64,000 nt of DNA from an uncultured Lysobacter sp. (GCA_946480055.1 CAMLID010000002.1:58893-122892); one strand, 5' to 3'; numbered from the stretch's first letter, positions 44,780 to 53,515 are shown. Translations and numbers: made by a program. Notes: generated from the letters alone by a model not told the origin.

Positions 44780-45378
44780 CCCGGGCCGTGGCCGGCGGCG
44801 ACGGCCACGCGTTCGAACTTGATCGCGAAGGTGTAGCGCGGCGCGTAGCAGATCCGGTTCGGCGGCCGTCCGACATGCTTGATCGCACCGTCGAAGATCA
44901 CCAACCGGCCCGGACGCGGCGTGACCGCGCAGGCGACCTCGTCGGCGGCGTCGTAGAACATGGTCTCGCCGCCCCACTCCAGGTCCCACTGCTCGCACAA
45001 GTACCACAGCGCGGTCAGGTCGTGCTGCTCCGGCAGGCAGTCGGTATGGGTGAACAGCATATCGCCGAAGCTGGCGACGTTGGTGTAGGCGCGGTACGGC
45101 TTGTAGCCGAAGCTCGGGTCGGTGAAACCGAGCACCGCACGTCGGGTCAGGTCGAAGATCGGCTGCTGCACCAGGGCTTCGAGTTTCACCTCGGTGGCCC
45201 AGTGCTTGTAATCGTTGGTTTCCGGCCGCGCGACCTCGGTGCGGGTGAACGGCGCCCGCGCCAGGCCGCGCACGTAGTCGCCGACGTTGCTCAGCAAGCC
45301 GTCGTACACCCGCAGCGGGCGGCCGTCGATCAGGAGTTCACGACTGGCCGCGAGCGCGGCGGGATGTGCGACGGACAT
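44776..45378 (-). CDS. 2-oxoglutarate/Fe(II) oxygenase (prolyl-hydroxylase-like)
   Basis: 200 residues. The double-stranded beta-helix metal site is H111-T-D113 (FTHTDCLPEQ) with distal His168 (GAIKHVGRPPN) and Arg181 (APRYTFAIKF) for 2-oxoglutarate. WGGETMFYD (135-143) is the characteristic strand of prolyl-4-hydroxylase-like enzymes. It should hydroxylate a protein or small molecule in the cytoplasm. It begins 7 bases after the PEPCK stop and overlaps the sulfotransferase-fold gene, so the three are expressed together. Confidence 0.88.
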   Translation of the reverse strand: MSVAHPAALAASRELLIDGRPLRVYDGLLSNVGDYVRGLARAPFTRTEVARPETNDYKHWATEVKLEALVQQPIFDLTRRAVLGFTDPSFGYKPYRAYTNVASFGDMLFTHTDCLPEQHDLTALWYLCEQWDLEWGGETMFYDAADEVACAVTPRPGRLVIFDGAIKHVGRPPNRICYAPRYTFAIKFERVAVAAGHGPG

Positions 45379-45385
45379 GGAGGTC

Positions 45386-47188
45386 TCAGCGGGCCAGTGC
45401 GGCGGCGATGCGCTGCTGTTCGTCCTTCAGCGCCTGCGGCATGCGCGGACCGTACTCGTCCAGGTAGCCGCCGATGCTGTCGAACTCGGCGCTCCAGCCG
45501 GCGTGATCGAAGCCGAACAGCTTGGCGCGCGCTTCGTCCGACAGGCCGATGCCGTCGAGGTTGAGGTCGGTGGTCGCCGGCAGGTGGCCGATCGGCGTTT
45601 CCACCGCGCCCGCCTCGCCCTTGACCCGGCCGATCATCCACTCGAGCACGCGCAGGTTGTCGCCGAAACCCGGCCACAGGAACTTGCCGTCGTCGCCCTT
45701 GCGGAACCAGTTGACGTGGAAGACCTTGGGCAGCTGGGCCTGCTCGCTGTCGAACGACAGCCAGTGGCTGAAGTAGTCGGCGAAGTTGTAGCCGCAGAAC
45801 GGCTTCATCGCCATCGGATCGCGGCGCATCACGCCGACCGCGCCGGTCGCGGCGGCGGTGGTTTCCGAGCCCATCGCGGCGCCGACCAGCACACCGTGGG
45901 TCCAGTCGCGCGCCTCGAACACCAGCGGCACCAGCGAAGCGCGGCGGCCGCCGAACACGATCGCCGAGATCGGCACGCCCTGCGCGTCCTCGGCCTTGTC
46001 CGAATAGCTCGGGCACTGCTTGGCCGAGACGGTGAAGCGCGAATTCGGGTGCGCGGCCGGGCCCTTGGCCGGATCAAAGGCGTTGCCGCGCCAGTCGGTG
46101 ACCGGAGTCTGACCGTTGTCCAGGCCTTCCCACCACGGCTGGCCGCCGGCGGTGACGCCGACGTTGGTGAAGATGGTGTCGCGCTGGATCGTCGCCAGCG
46201 CGTTCGGGTTCGACTTGCTCGAAGTGCCCGGAGCGACGCCGAAGAAACCGGCTTCCGGATTGATCGCGTACAGACGGCCGTCGGCGCCCGGACGCATCCA
46301 GCAGATGTCGTCGCCGACCGTCCAGACCTTCCAGCCGGCATCGCGGTAACCCTGCGGCGGGATCAGCATCGCCAGGTTGGTCTTGCCGCAGGCCGAGGGG
46401 AACGCGGCGGCGACGTAGTGGGTCTCGCCCTGCGGGTTTTCGATGCCCAGGATCAGCATGTGCTCGGCCAGCCAGCCTTCGCTGCGCGCCTGGTGCGAGG
46501 CGATGCGCAGGGCGTGGCACTTCTTGCCCAGCAAGGCGTTGCCGCCGTAGCCGGAGCCGAACGACTTGATCGTCAGCTCTTCCGGGAAATGCATGATGAA
46601 ACGGCGCTCGGGGTCGAGCTCGCCGATCGAATGCAGGCCGCGCACGAACGTTCCCTCGCGCTCGATCCGGGCCAATGCCGGCGCGCCCATGCGGGTCATG
46701 ATGCGCATGTTGGCGACCACGTACGGGCTGTCGGTGATCTCCACGCCGCAACGCGACAGCGGCGAATCGATCGGCCCCATGCAGTACGGGATCACGTACA
46801 GGGTGCGGCCGCGCATGCAGCCGTCGTACAGCGCGTCCATCTTGGCGTGGGCCTCGGCCGGCGCCATCCAATGGTTGTTCGGACCGGCGTCGTCGCGCTC
46901 GCGCGTGCACACGAAAGTCAGGTGCTCGACGCGGGCGACGTCGTCGGGATGCGAACGGTGCAGGTAGCTGCCCGGGTGGGTTTCCCCGTTGAGCTTCTCC
47001 AAGGTGCCGTCGGCGAGCATGCGCTCGATCAGGGCGGCGTTCTCGGCGTCGCTGCCGTCGCACCATTGGATATGGTCGGGACGGGTCAGGGCCGCGACCT
47101 GCGCGACCCACTCGTTCAATGCGGCCAAACGGCTGCCTGCGCTCCCCGGCGCGGGAGCAGTCGGTACGTCTTTGGAAATGGCGTTCAC
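45386..47188 (-). CDS. pckG: Phosphoenolpyruvate carboxykinase (GTP)
   Basis: 600 residues, the GTP-dependent gluconeogenic enzyme that makes PEP from oxaloacetate. The nucleotide-binding loop AAFPSACGKTNLAMLIPP holds the conserved Cys; VGDDICWMRPGADGRLYAINPEAGFFGVAPGT contains the metal-binding Asp, and GSGYGGNALLGKKCHALR the substrate loop. The start is GTG 47188 with GGAGG nine bases upstream; no closer ATG fits. The TetR-family gene lies 28 bases upstream in the same direction, and a hydroxylase/sulfotransferase set follows. Full length and intact. Confidence 0.97.
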   Translation of the reverse strand: MNAISKDVPTAPAPGSAGSRLAALNEWVAQVAALTRPDHIQWCDGSDAENAALIERMLADGTLEKLNGETHPGSYLHRSHPDDVARVEHLTFVCTRERDDAGPNNHWMAPAEAHAKMDALYDGCMRGRTLYVIPYCMGPIDSPLSRCGVEITDSPYVVANMRIMTRMGAPALARIEREGTFVRGLHSIGELDPERRFIMHFPEELTIKSFGSGYGGNALLGKKCHALRIASHQARSEGWLAEHMLILGIENPQGETHYVAAAFPSACGKTNLAMLIPPQGYRDAGWKVWTVGDDICWMRPGADGRLYAINPEAGFFGVAPGTSSKSNPNALATIQRDTIFTNVGVTAGGQPWWEGLDNGQTPVTDWRGNAFDPAKGPAAHPNSRFTVSAKQCPSYSDKAEDAQGVPISAIVFGGRRASLVPLVFEARDWTHGVLVGAAMGSETTAAATGAVGVMRRDPMAMKPFCGYNFADYFSHWLSFDSEQAQLPKVFHVNWFRKGDDGKFLWPGFGDNLRVLEWMIGRVKGEAGAVETPIGHLPATTDLNLDGIGLSDEARAKLFGFDHAGWSAEFDSIGGYLDEYGPRMPQALKDEQQRIAAALAR

Positions 47189-47216
47189 GGCAAGGGCCTC
47201 CAGCCGGGGGGATTAA

Positions 47217-47807
47217 TTAAGAAGTAGGAATGAGCGTGGCCATCATGTGCTCGACATAGGCCTCGAATTCGTCGTGCTGCATCCGCGTCTGGTGCAACTG
47301 CAGGTTGAGCTGCAGGAAACCGACGTAGGCGGCGTACAGCAGTCGCGCGCGATGCTGCGCGTCGGTGCGGCTGAGCCCGGCCTGGCGGAAGGAAGCGGTG
47401 AGATAGTCCAGACGCCGCTCGGACACGCGGCCGATCACCGGCTGTACCGCCGGGTGGTCCAGCGCCTTGAGCAGCTCGGAATAGATGATGTGCGACTTGA
47501 CCTCGTGCGCGACGAGGTGGAACAGCGAGCGCAGACGCTGGCGCGGATCGGGGATCGGTTCGAGCTGACCGAACACGGTTTCCTGCTCGACCTTTTCCCA
47601 GCGCTCCAGCGCCGCGACCAGCAAGGCGTCGCGCGAAGGGAAGTGCCAGTAGAAGCTGCCTTTGGTGACCCCGAGCCGTCGGGCCAGGGGTTCGACCGCG
47701 ACCGCGGCCACGCCCTGTTCGGCGATCAGGTCGAGGGCGGCCTGCGCCCAGTCATCGGCGCTCAATCGGCCGTTGCGTTCTTGCTTGGTCTGGACGGGAT
47801 GGCTCAT
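47217..47807 (-). CDS. TetR-family regulator
   Basis: 196 residues from ATG 47807. The N-terminal HTH is WAQAALDLIAEQGVAAVAVEPLARRLGVTKGSFYWHFPSRDALLVAALERWE, the TetR signature. The C-terminal ~130 residues are an all-helical effector domain. It is divergent from fadE, whose promoter carries CATAC/GTATG inverted half-sites, so it most likely represses fatty-acid degradation and itself, with an acyl-CoA as inducer. PEPCK lies just downstream and may be under the same control. Confidence 0.88.
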   Translation of the reverse strand: MSHPVQTKQERNGRLSADDWAQAALDLIAEQGVAAVAVEPLARRLGVTKGSFYWHFPSRDALLVAALERWEKVEQETVFGQLEPIPDPRQRLRSLFHLVAHEVKSHIIYSELLKALDHPAVQPVIGRVSERRLDYLTASFRQAGLSRTDAQHRARLLYAAYVGFLQLNLQLHQTRMQHDEFEAYVEHMMATLIPTS

Positions 47808-47823
47808 GGATGACAAGTGTAAC

Positions 47824-47849
47824 CATACGCCACCGACGGGAACAGTATG
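47824..47849. promoter_or_regulatory. CATAC/GTATG half-site pair near the TetR gene start
   Basis: CATAC (47824-47828) and GTATG (47845-47849) repeat the half-sites of the operator at 47892-47907 with a longer, 16-bp spacer, 17 bp before the TetR-family start. They may mediate autoregulation. Confidence 0.45.
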
Positions 47850-47867
47850 CAGTGCAGCATCCGTCAG

Positions 47868-47907
47868 TTGACAGCGGCCCGGGAACCTTACCATACTCGT
47901 GCGTATG
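47868..47907 (+). promoter_or_regulatory. fadE promoter with overlapping TetR operator
   Basis: A perfect -35 TTGACA (47868-47873) and CATACT (47892-47897) lie 18 bp apart. The inverted repeat CATAC-N6-GTATG (47892-47907) covers the -10 box, so a bound repressor would block polymerase. The gene start at 48034 is about 130 bp downstream. Confidence 0.75.
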
Positions 47908-48033
47908 TTGAGCGTTTGATGCTGGCGTTTGAAGGCGGCGCGGCCAGGAAGCCCACGCAAACTCCTCCAGCATCACGCATGCCCGACTAGCCTGAGCCTA
48001 GCCAACACGCCGTAACGCCGCTGGAGCGTCGCC

Positions 48034-50511
48034 ATGAGCATCGCCATTCCCTTTATCGCTTTCCTTCTTATTGGTGCGATCGCCGCCTACCACCGGCTGC
48101 GCTTGCCGGTCTGGGCCGCGCTGACCGCCACGGTGCTGGTCGGTTGCTGGCTGTTCGGCGCCAACCCGGTCGCGACCATCATCGCCGCGGCGATCGTGGC
48201 CCTGATCGCGGTGCCGCTGCTGATCCCGCAGATCCGACTGCCGCTGATCACCAAGCCGCTGCTGGGCTTCTACACCAAGATCCTGCCGCCGCTGTCGGAA
48301 ACCGAGCGCACCGCGCTGGAAGCCGGCACGGTCGGGTTCGAGGGCGAGCTGTTCTCTGGCAAGCCGGACTGGGACGCGCTGCTGTCGCAGCCCAAGCCGG
48401 AACTCAGCGCCGAAGAACAGGCCTTCCTCGACGGCCCGGTCGAAGAGCTGTGCAAGATGACCAACGACTGGGAAATCACCCACGTCTACGCCGATCTGCA
48501 GCCGGAAGTCTGGTCCTACATCAAGCAGAACAAATTCTTCGGCCTCAACATCCCGAAGGAATACGGCGGCCTGGGCTTCAGCGCGCTGGCCAACCACAAG
48601 GTCATCCAGAAGCTGGCCTCGGTGTCGAGCGTGGTCAGCTCCACCGTCGGCGTGCCCAACTCGCTGGGCCCGGCCGAGCTGCTGATGCACTACGGCACCC
48701 AGGAGCAGAAGGACCACTACCTGCCGCGCCTGGCCGACGGCCGCGAAGTGCCCTGCTTCGGCCTGACCGGTCCCTGGGCCGGTTCGGACGCCACTTCGAT
48801 TCCGGACTTCGGCATCGTGACCATGGGCGACTGGAACGGCGCGCGCGTGGTCGGCGTCAAGCTGACCTTCGACAAGCGCTACATCACCCTGGCGCCGGTC
48901 GCGACCCTGATCGGCCTGGCCTTCCGCATGTACGACCCGGACGGCCTGATCGGCGACAAGCGCGACATCGGCATCACCATCGCGCTGCTGCCGCGCGACA
49001 CCGCCGGCGTCGAAATCGGCCGCCGCCACTTCCCGCTCAACAGCACCTTCCAGAACGGCCCGATCCGCGGCCATGAAGTGTTCATCCCGCTCAGCCAGCT
49101 GATCGGCGGCGAAGCCTACGCCGGCAAGGGCTGGCAGATGCTGGTCGAGTGCCTGTCGATCGGCCGCTCGATCACCCTGCCCTCCACCGGCAGCGGCGGC
49201 GCCAAGATGGGCGCGATCGTCACCGGCGCCTACGCCCGCATCCGCAAGCAGTTCGGCCTCTCGGTCGGCCGTTTCGAAGGCGTCGAGGAAGCGCTGGCGC
49301 GCATCGCCGGCCGCGCCTACGCGGTCAGCGCGCTGTCGCAGGCCACCGCCGCGGCGGTCGCGCGCGGCGAGAACCCGGCCGTGCCTTCGACCATCGCCAA
49401 GTACCACTGCACCGAGATGGCGCGCGAAGTCGCCAAGGACGTGATGGACATCCACGGCGGCAAGGGCATCATCCTGGGACCGCAGAACTACGCCGGCCGC
49501 AACTGGCAGGCGCTGCCGATCATGATCACGGTGGAAGGCGCGAATATCATGACGCGCTCGCTGATGATCTTCGGCCAGGGCGCGATCCTGTGCCACCCGT
49601 GGGTGCTCAAGGAAATGAAGGCGGCGATGCTGCCGGACAAGAAAGAGGCGCTGCGCGAGTTCGACAAGAACCTGTTCGGCCACATCGGCTTCGCGATCTC
49701 CAACGCCGTGCGCAGCTGGTGGTACGGCTTCACCGGCGCGCGCATCGGCGCCGCCCCGGGCGACACCTACACCCGCCGCTACTACCGCAAGCTCAACCGC
49801 TACTCGGCGACCCTGGCGGTGATGGCCGACACCTCGATGCTGCTGCTGGGCGGCAAGCTCAAGTTCAAGGAGTCGCTGTCCGGACGCCTGGGCGACGTGC
49901 TCAGCCAGCTCTACATCGCCAGCAGCATGCTCAAGCGTTACGAGGACGAAGGCCGTCCGGTCGGCGACCAGCCGCTGCTGGCCTGGGCCTTCCACGACGC
50001 CGTGCACAAGATCGAGCTGGCGCTGTCGGGCGCGTTGCGCAACTTCCCGATCCGTCCGGTCGGCTGGCTGCTGTGGGCGCTGATCTTCCCCTGGGGCCGT
50101 CGCGCCCAGGCCCCGAGCGACCGCCTCGGCCATCGCGCCGCGGCGCTGCTGATGTCGCCCAACGACGCCCGCGACCGCCTCGCCCAGGGCGTGTTCACCA
50201 CGCCCTGCGCCAACAACCCGGCCGGCCGCATCAACAGCTACCTGCAGAAGGTGATCCTGGCCGAGCCGGTCGAGCGCAAGTTCCTCAAGGCCCTGAAGAA
50301 CAGCGACATCGAAGCGCTGGACTTCCCCAGCCAGCTCGACGAGGGCGTGCGCGAGGGCTGGATCACCGCCGAGGAACGCAAGCAGCTGGAAGAACTGCGC
50401 GAGATGACGATCGACGCGATCAGCGTCGACGATTTCGACACCGAGGAGCTGCGTTCGGCCGGTTACCGCAACCTGCACGACCACGGCCACGACGCCCGCG
50501 CCGCGGCCTGA
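48034..50511 (+). CDS. fadE: Acyl-CoA dehydrogenase, FadE type
   Basis: 825 residues, close to E. coli FadE (814). Residues about 1-75 hold two hydrophobic segments (IAIPFIAFLLIGAIAAYH; VWAALTATVLVGCWLFG), so it is membrane-associated. The dehydrogenase core includes TNDWEITHVYADLQPEVWSYIKQNKFFGLNIPKEYGGLGF, LTGPWAGSDATSIPDFG and AKYHCTEMAREVAKDVMDIHGGKGI. It catalyses the first step of fatty-acid beta-oxidation with FAD. It is divergent from the TetR-family gene and probably repressed by it. A terminator follows. Confidence 0.95.
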   Translation: MSIAIPFIAFLLIGAIAAYHRLRLPVWAALTATVLVGCWLFGANPVATIIAAAIVALIAVPLLIPQIRLPLITKPLLGFYTKILPPLSETERTALEAGTVGFEGELFSGKPDWDALLSQPKPELSAEEQAFLDGPVEELCKMTNDWEITHVYADLQPEVWSYIKQNKFFGLNIPKEYGGLGFSALANHKVIQKLASVSSVVSSTVGVPNSLGPAELLMHYGTQEQKDHYLPRLADGREVPCFGLTGPWAGSDATSIPDFGIVTMGDWNGARVVGVKLTFDKRYITLAPVATLIGLAFRMYDPDGLIGDKRDIGITIALLPRDTAGVEIGRRHFPLNSTFQNGPIRGHEVFIPLSQLIGGEAYAGKGWQMLVECLSIGRSITLPSTGSGGAKMGAIVTGAYARIRKQFGLSVGRFEGVEEALARIAGRAYAVSALSQATAAAVARGENPAVPSTIAKYHCTEMAREVAKDVMDIHGGKGIILGPQNYAGRNWQALPIMITVEGANIMTRSLMIFGQGAILCHPWVLKEMKAAMLPDKKEALREFDKNLFGHIGFAISNAVRSWWYGFTGARIGAAPGDTYTRRYYRKLNRYSATLAVMADTSMLLLGGKLKFKESLSGRLGDVLSQLYIASSMLKRYEDEGRPVGDQPLLAWAFHDAVHKIELALSGALRNFPIRPVGWLLWALIFPWGRRAQAPSDRLGHRAAALLMSPNDARDRLAQGVFTTPCANNPAGRINSYLQKVILAEPVERKFLKALKNSDIEALDFPSQLDEGVREGWITAEERKQLEELREMTIDAISVDDFDTEELRSAGYRNLHDHGHDARAAA

Positions 50512-50550
50512 CGCGGAACCGCGGCGTGCACCGCCTCGACGCTTGAACTG

Positions 50551-50579
50551 AAACGGCGGGCCTTCGGGTCCGCCGTTTT
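50551..50579 (+). terminator. Rho-independent terminator after fadE
   Basis: AAACGGCGG (50551-50559) pairs with CCGCCGTTT (50570-50578) with loop GCCTTCGGGT, followed by TTC. The loop can form a smaller inner stem around TTCG. Confidence 0.75.
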
Positions 50580-50691
50580 CGCATACGGCCGTCGCGTGCC
50601 CGCCGACCGCGCAAACGCGATCCATTCGATACACCGCCGCGCGCCGCCAGCCCGCGCCACGACGGCGCCCACCCTCCAGCGGAGTCCACCG

Positions 50692-51162
50692 ATGAGCACC
50701 AACATCCTCGCCACGTACCGCAAACTCGAGCGCCTGCCCGCGGGCCGCTGGCTGTTCTCGCGCGCGGTCTGCCACAAGGCGCCCTACTTCGCCAGCATCG
50801 CGCCACGTTTCCAGTCGCTGGAGCCCGGCCGCTGCGTCGCCACCCTGCGCCACCGCCGCCGCGTCACCAACCATCTCGGCACCGTGCACGCGATCGCGCT
50901 GTGCAACCTGGCCGAACTCACCGCAGGGGTGATGACCGACGCCACGATCCCGCGCAGCATGCGCTGGATCCCCAAGGGCATGACGGTCGAATACCTGAAG
51001 AAGGCGACCGGCACCATGCACGGCATCGCCACACCCGACATCCCGGTGGTCGAAGCCACCGCCGGCTACAACCTGCCGGTCAGCGTGGTGGTCAACAACG
51101 ACGCCGGCGAAGCGGTGTTCCGCGCCCGCATCGCGATGTGGGTGTCGCCGCGCAAGCCGTGA
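50692..51162 (+). CDS. Hotdog-fold protein, DUF4442/thioesterase-like
   Basis: 156 residues. The hot-dog fold core is visible: FASIAPRFQSLEPGRCVATLRHRRRVTNHLGTVHAIALCNLAELTAGVMTDATIP, where NHLGTVHAIALCNLAE matches the substrate-binding helix of PaaI/DUF4442 proteins, and KGMTVEYLKKATGTMHG. Acyl-CoA thioesterase activity is plausible given the fadE neighbour. GCGGAGTCC precedes the ATG. Function is inferred only from the fold. Confidence 0.8.
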   Translation: MSTNILATYRKLERLPAGRWLFSRAVCHKAPYFASIAPRFQSLEPGRCVATLRHRRRVTNHLGTVHAIALCNLAELTAGVMTDATIPRSMRWIPKGMTVEYLKKATGTMHGIATPDIPVVEATAGYNLPVSVVVNNDAGEAVFRARIAMWVSPRKP

Positions 51163-51193
51163 TCGGCGGCACGCATCGGCTAGAGTGCCGGCC

Positions 51194-51571
51194 ATGAGCG
51201 CAAATACCTGGATCTGGCTCTGCGGCCTGCACAGCCTCGCTTTCGCCGTGTTCCACATGGCGTTCTGGAAGCTGTTCCGCTGGCGCGAGAGTTTGAAGAC
51301 CGCGACCGTCGCCGACCGCGCGATCCTGCAGATCCTCAACCTGCGCCTGATCTACGTGCTGCTGGGCGTGGCCGCGCTGTGCTTCGTCTTTACCGACGAG
51401 TTGCACGGCAGCGCGCTGGGCCGCGCGCTGCTGGCCGGGATGTCGCTGTTCTGGATCGGACGCACCATCGAGCAGTTCGTATTCCTGCGCATCAACCGGC
51501 CGCTGGTGCACACGCTGACCGCGCTGTTCGTACTCGGTGCGATCCTGTTCGCGATGCCGCTTCTGGCCTGA
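51194..51571 (+). CDS. Small four-helix membrane protein
   Basis: 125 residues, four predicted transmembrane helices (about 8-26, 50-70, 77-95, 104-123). It has conserved-looking polar residues in WIWLCGLHSLAFAVFHMAFWKLFRW and IGRTIEQFVFLRINRPLVH. I do not recognise a function. ATG 51194 is preferred over an in-frame GTG at 51185. It faces a convergent DUF1304 gene. Confidence 0.7.
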   Translation: MSANTWIWLCGLHSLAFAVFHMAFWKLFRWRESLKTATVADRAILQILNLRLIYVLLGVAALCFVFTDELHGSALGRALLAGMSLFWIGRTIEQFVFLRINRPLVHTLTALFVLGAILFAMPLLA

Positions 51572-51584
51572 CCGGCAGTCCCCA

Positions 51585-51938
51585 TCAACCCGCCAGGCAG
51601 ACCGCGGCGATCGCAACCAGCGCCGGCACCGCCTGGACGAAGAAGATGCGGCGGTTGACCGTGGCCGCGCCGTAAACGCCGGCGACCACCACGCAGCCCA
51701 GGAAGAACAGCGCCACGTCGCGGCGCCCGCCGGCCGCGGCCCAGATCAGGCCGGCGGCGAGGAAGCCGTTGTACAGGCCCTGGTTGGCGGCCAGCACCTT
51801 GGACTGCTCGGCTTTCTCGCGCGACTGGCGGAACACCTTGAGGCCGGCGGGCTTGGTCCACAGGAACATCTCCAGCACCAGGAAGCCGGCATGCAGCGCG
51901 GCGACCAGCAGGATCAGCGAGACGGCGAGCAACGACAT
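51585..51938 (-). CDS. DUF1304-family membrane protein
   Basis: 117 residues with four hydrophobic helices. MFLWTKPAGLKVFRQSREKAEQSKVLAANQGLYNGFLAAGLIW is the family-defining stretch between helices 1 and 2. DUF1304 proteins are small inner-membrane proteins of unknown role found widely in proteobacteria and Gram-positives. The gene is convergent with the preceding small membrane protein gene, 13 bases apart. Confidence 0.88.
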   Translation of the reverse strand: MSLLAVSLILLVAALHAGFLVLEMFLWTKPAGLKVFRQSREKAEQSKVLAANQGLYNGFLAAGLIWAAAGGRRDVALFFLGCVVVAGVYGAATVNRRIFFVQAVPALVAIAAVCLAG

Positions 51939-51998
51939 GGGCGACTCCGAAGGTGGACGTACGTTCGGCCTAGTCTAGGGCCGGAGCCGGCGCCGCGC

Positions 51999-52613
51999 TC
52001 ACGGCCGCAGCTGCACGCCCTGCTGGAGGCCGAAGTCGGTCTCGGCGTCGTAGCGACGGGTGAGGCTGGCGTAGCGCCGCAGCTGCGCGCGCGCGGCGTT
52101 GTCCAGCGCGCGCCGCAGCAGCTTGCAATCCGGCTGCGCGGTCGCCGCCAGCATCGCGTCGCGCACCGCCAGCGCGGCTTCGCGGCCGTGCCGGACGTGG
52201 CCGGCCTCGTGCTGTTCCAGACCGGCGTAGAAGCGCCGCCATTCGCGCGCGAGTTCGCTTTCGACGCGTGCGCCGCTCCACTCCGGAAGGGTGGTCACGA
52301 TCTCGGCGCCGACCGTCACCGAAATCAGTTCGCAACGCCCGTGGCGTGGCAGCGACTGATAAGACCAGGTCACGTGCCAGTCGGTGCTGCCGGCGAGGCG
52401 GCGGCCGCCGAGGGCGTGCTCGGGGCCGTACTGGCGCATCTGCCCGGCCAGCTCCAGCGCGCTGCGGCCGAAGATGCGGTAGCGGACGATGCGTTCCTCG
52501 ATGCTGACCTCGGCGGTCGGCGCCTCGACCGGCGACGGCGCGGCGGCGGCGCACAGCGGCGCCAGCCCCCACAGCGGGACCGTCAGTCGCCACGCGCGCC
52601 GTCCTGCGGCCAT
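51999..52613 (-). CDS. DUF922-like putative zinc-dependent peptidase
   Basis: 204 residues from ATG 52613, with a signal peptide (about 1-27, CAAAAP). ELAREWRRFYAGLEQHEAGHVRHGREAA contains HEAGH, an HExxH zinc motif, preceded by a beta-rich region (STDWHVTWSYQSLPRHGRCELISVTVGAEIVTTLPEW). This is the DUF922 (secreted Zn-dependent protease, Asp-associated) layout. The active-site Glu is present, so activity is possible, though substrate is unknown. It starts just downstream of the phosphoesterase gene, probably in the same transcript. Confidence 0.8.
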   Translation of the reverse strand: MAAGRRAWRLTVPLWGLAPLCAAAAPSPVEAPTAEVSIEERIVRYRIFGRSALELAGQMRQYGPEHALGGRRLAGSTDWHVTWSYQSLPRHGRCELISVTVGAEIVTTLPEWSGARVESELAREWRRFYAGLEQHEAGHVRHGREAALAVRDAMLAATAQPDCKLLRRALDNAARAQLRRYASLTRRYDAETDFGLQQGVQLRP

Positions 52614-52630
52614 GCGTTCGCTCCTCGGTA

Positions 52631-53515
52631 TCAACGGCAGGCCGCGTCGCGGCCCGCGCCCTGCCCGCACAAATGCAGTCGCGAAATCTCCGGCGGTACG
52701 CCGAACCGGATCGGCAGGATGCTGGTGCCGATGCCCTGGGTCACGAACAGCTGTCGTCCGCCCTCTTCGAAACGGCCGACCGGATAGGCGCCGTCGGCTT
52801 CCTTCCACAAACCTGGCCGGCCCAGCAGCGGGAACGCGATCTGGCCGCCGTGGGTATGCCCGGCCACCACCAGCGAGGCGCGCGCCGGCATCCGCCGGAA
52901 CAGTAGGGGATTGTGCGTGATCGCCAGGGCCGGCGCCTTGTCGTCGATTGCGGAAAACGCGCGACCGACATCGTGCGGCGCCTCCAGCAGATCGCCCACG
53001 CCGACCATCCACAGCCGGCAGCGGCCGAGCTGCACCTCGCGCGCCTGATCCTCCAGCACCACCACGCCGGCCGACTCCAGCGCGCGGCGCACACGTTCGC
53101 CGTCCTTCCACCAGTCGTGGTTGCCGAGCACCGCATACACCGGCTTGCGCGCGGTCAGCGGCTTGAGGTGTTCGGCGACGGTGTCGGCGGGGATGTAGGT
53201 GCCCAGGAATACGCTCAGGATCACGTAGTCGCCGGCCATCAGCACCGCCTGCGAGTCGCTGGCGGCGAGCCGCGCGACCAGGCGATCGAACTGTGGCAGG
53301 CCGTTGTGCGGCGAACCCACGTGCAGGTCCGACACCAGATCCACGCGCAGGCCGTCGCACTCCGGCGACCAGTTCGGCAGGGAAAAAGCGTAATCGCGCT
53401 CGGTCAACGAGCCAGGCTCGATCACGCAGCCCCAGACCGCGAAGACCAGCACCAGCAGAGCGAGGATGCGCGCGCTCCAGCGCCGCCACCGCCGCTGCCG
53501 ATACGGCCGGTTCAT
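52631..53515 (-). CDS. Calcineurin-like metallophosphoesterase (membrane-anchored, YkuE type)
   Basis: 294 residues with an N-terminal transmembrane anchor (about 16-34). All five metallophosphoesterase motifs are present: VDLVSDLHVG, MAGDYV, LGNHDWW, ITHNP and VVAGHTHGGQ. Related YkuE/YaeI enzymes act on lipid-linked phosphodiesters such as UDP-diacylglucosamine derivatives at the membrane. The ATG at 53515 overlaps the epimerase stop (ATGA), so it belongs to the MFS-epimerase-phosphoesterase operon. Confidence 0.92.
   Translation of the reverse strand: MNRPYRQRRWRRWSARILALLVLVFAVWGCVIEPGSLTERDYAFSLPNWSPECDGLRVDLVSDLHVGSPHNGLPQFDRLVARLAASDSQAVLMAGDYVILSVFLGTYIPADTVAEHLKPLTARKPVYAVLGNHDWWKDGERVRRALESAGVVVLEDQAREVQLGRCRLWMVGVGDLLEAPHDVGRAFSAIDDKAPALAITHNPLLFRRMPARASLVVAGHTHGGQIAFPLLGRPGLWKEADGAYPVGRFEEGGRQLFVTQGIGTSILPIRFGVPPEISRLHLCGQGAGRDAACR

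Noticed and set aside
42144..44888. A 914-codon minus-strand frame suggesting a fusion of two sulfotransferases
   Set aside because: The first 380 codons are an out-of-frame reading of the 43745-44779 gene. Real genes are separate with a GTGA overlap at 43745-43748.
47998..51339. An open minus-strand frame of about 1100 codons over fadE and its neighbours
   Set aside because: It is antisense to fadE, whose motifs are unmistakable. The composition (Ala, Arg, Gly, Asp) is that of a complementary frame in GC-rich DNA.
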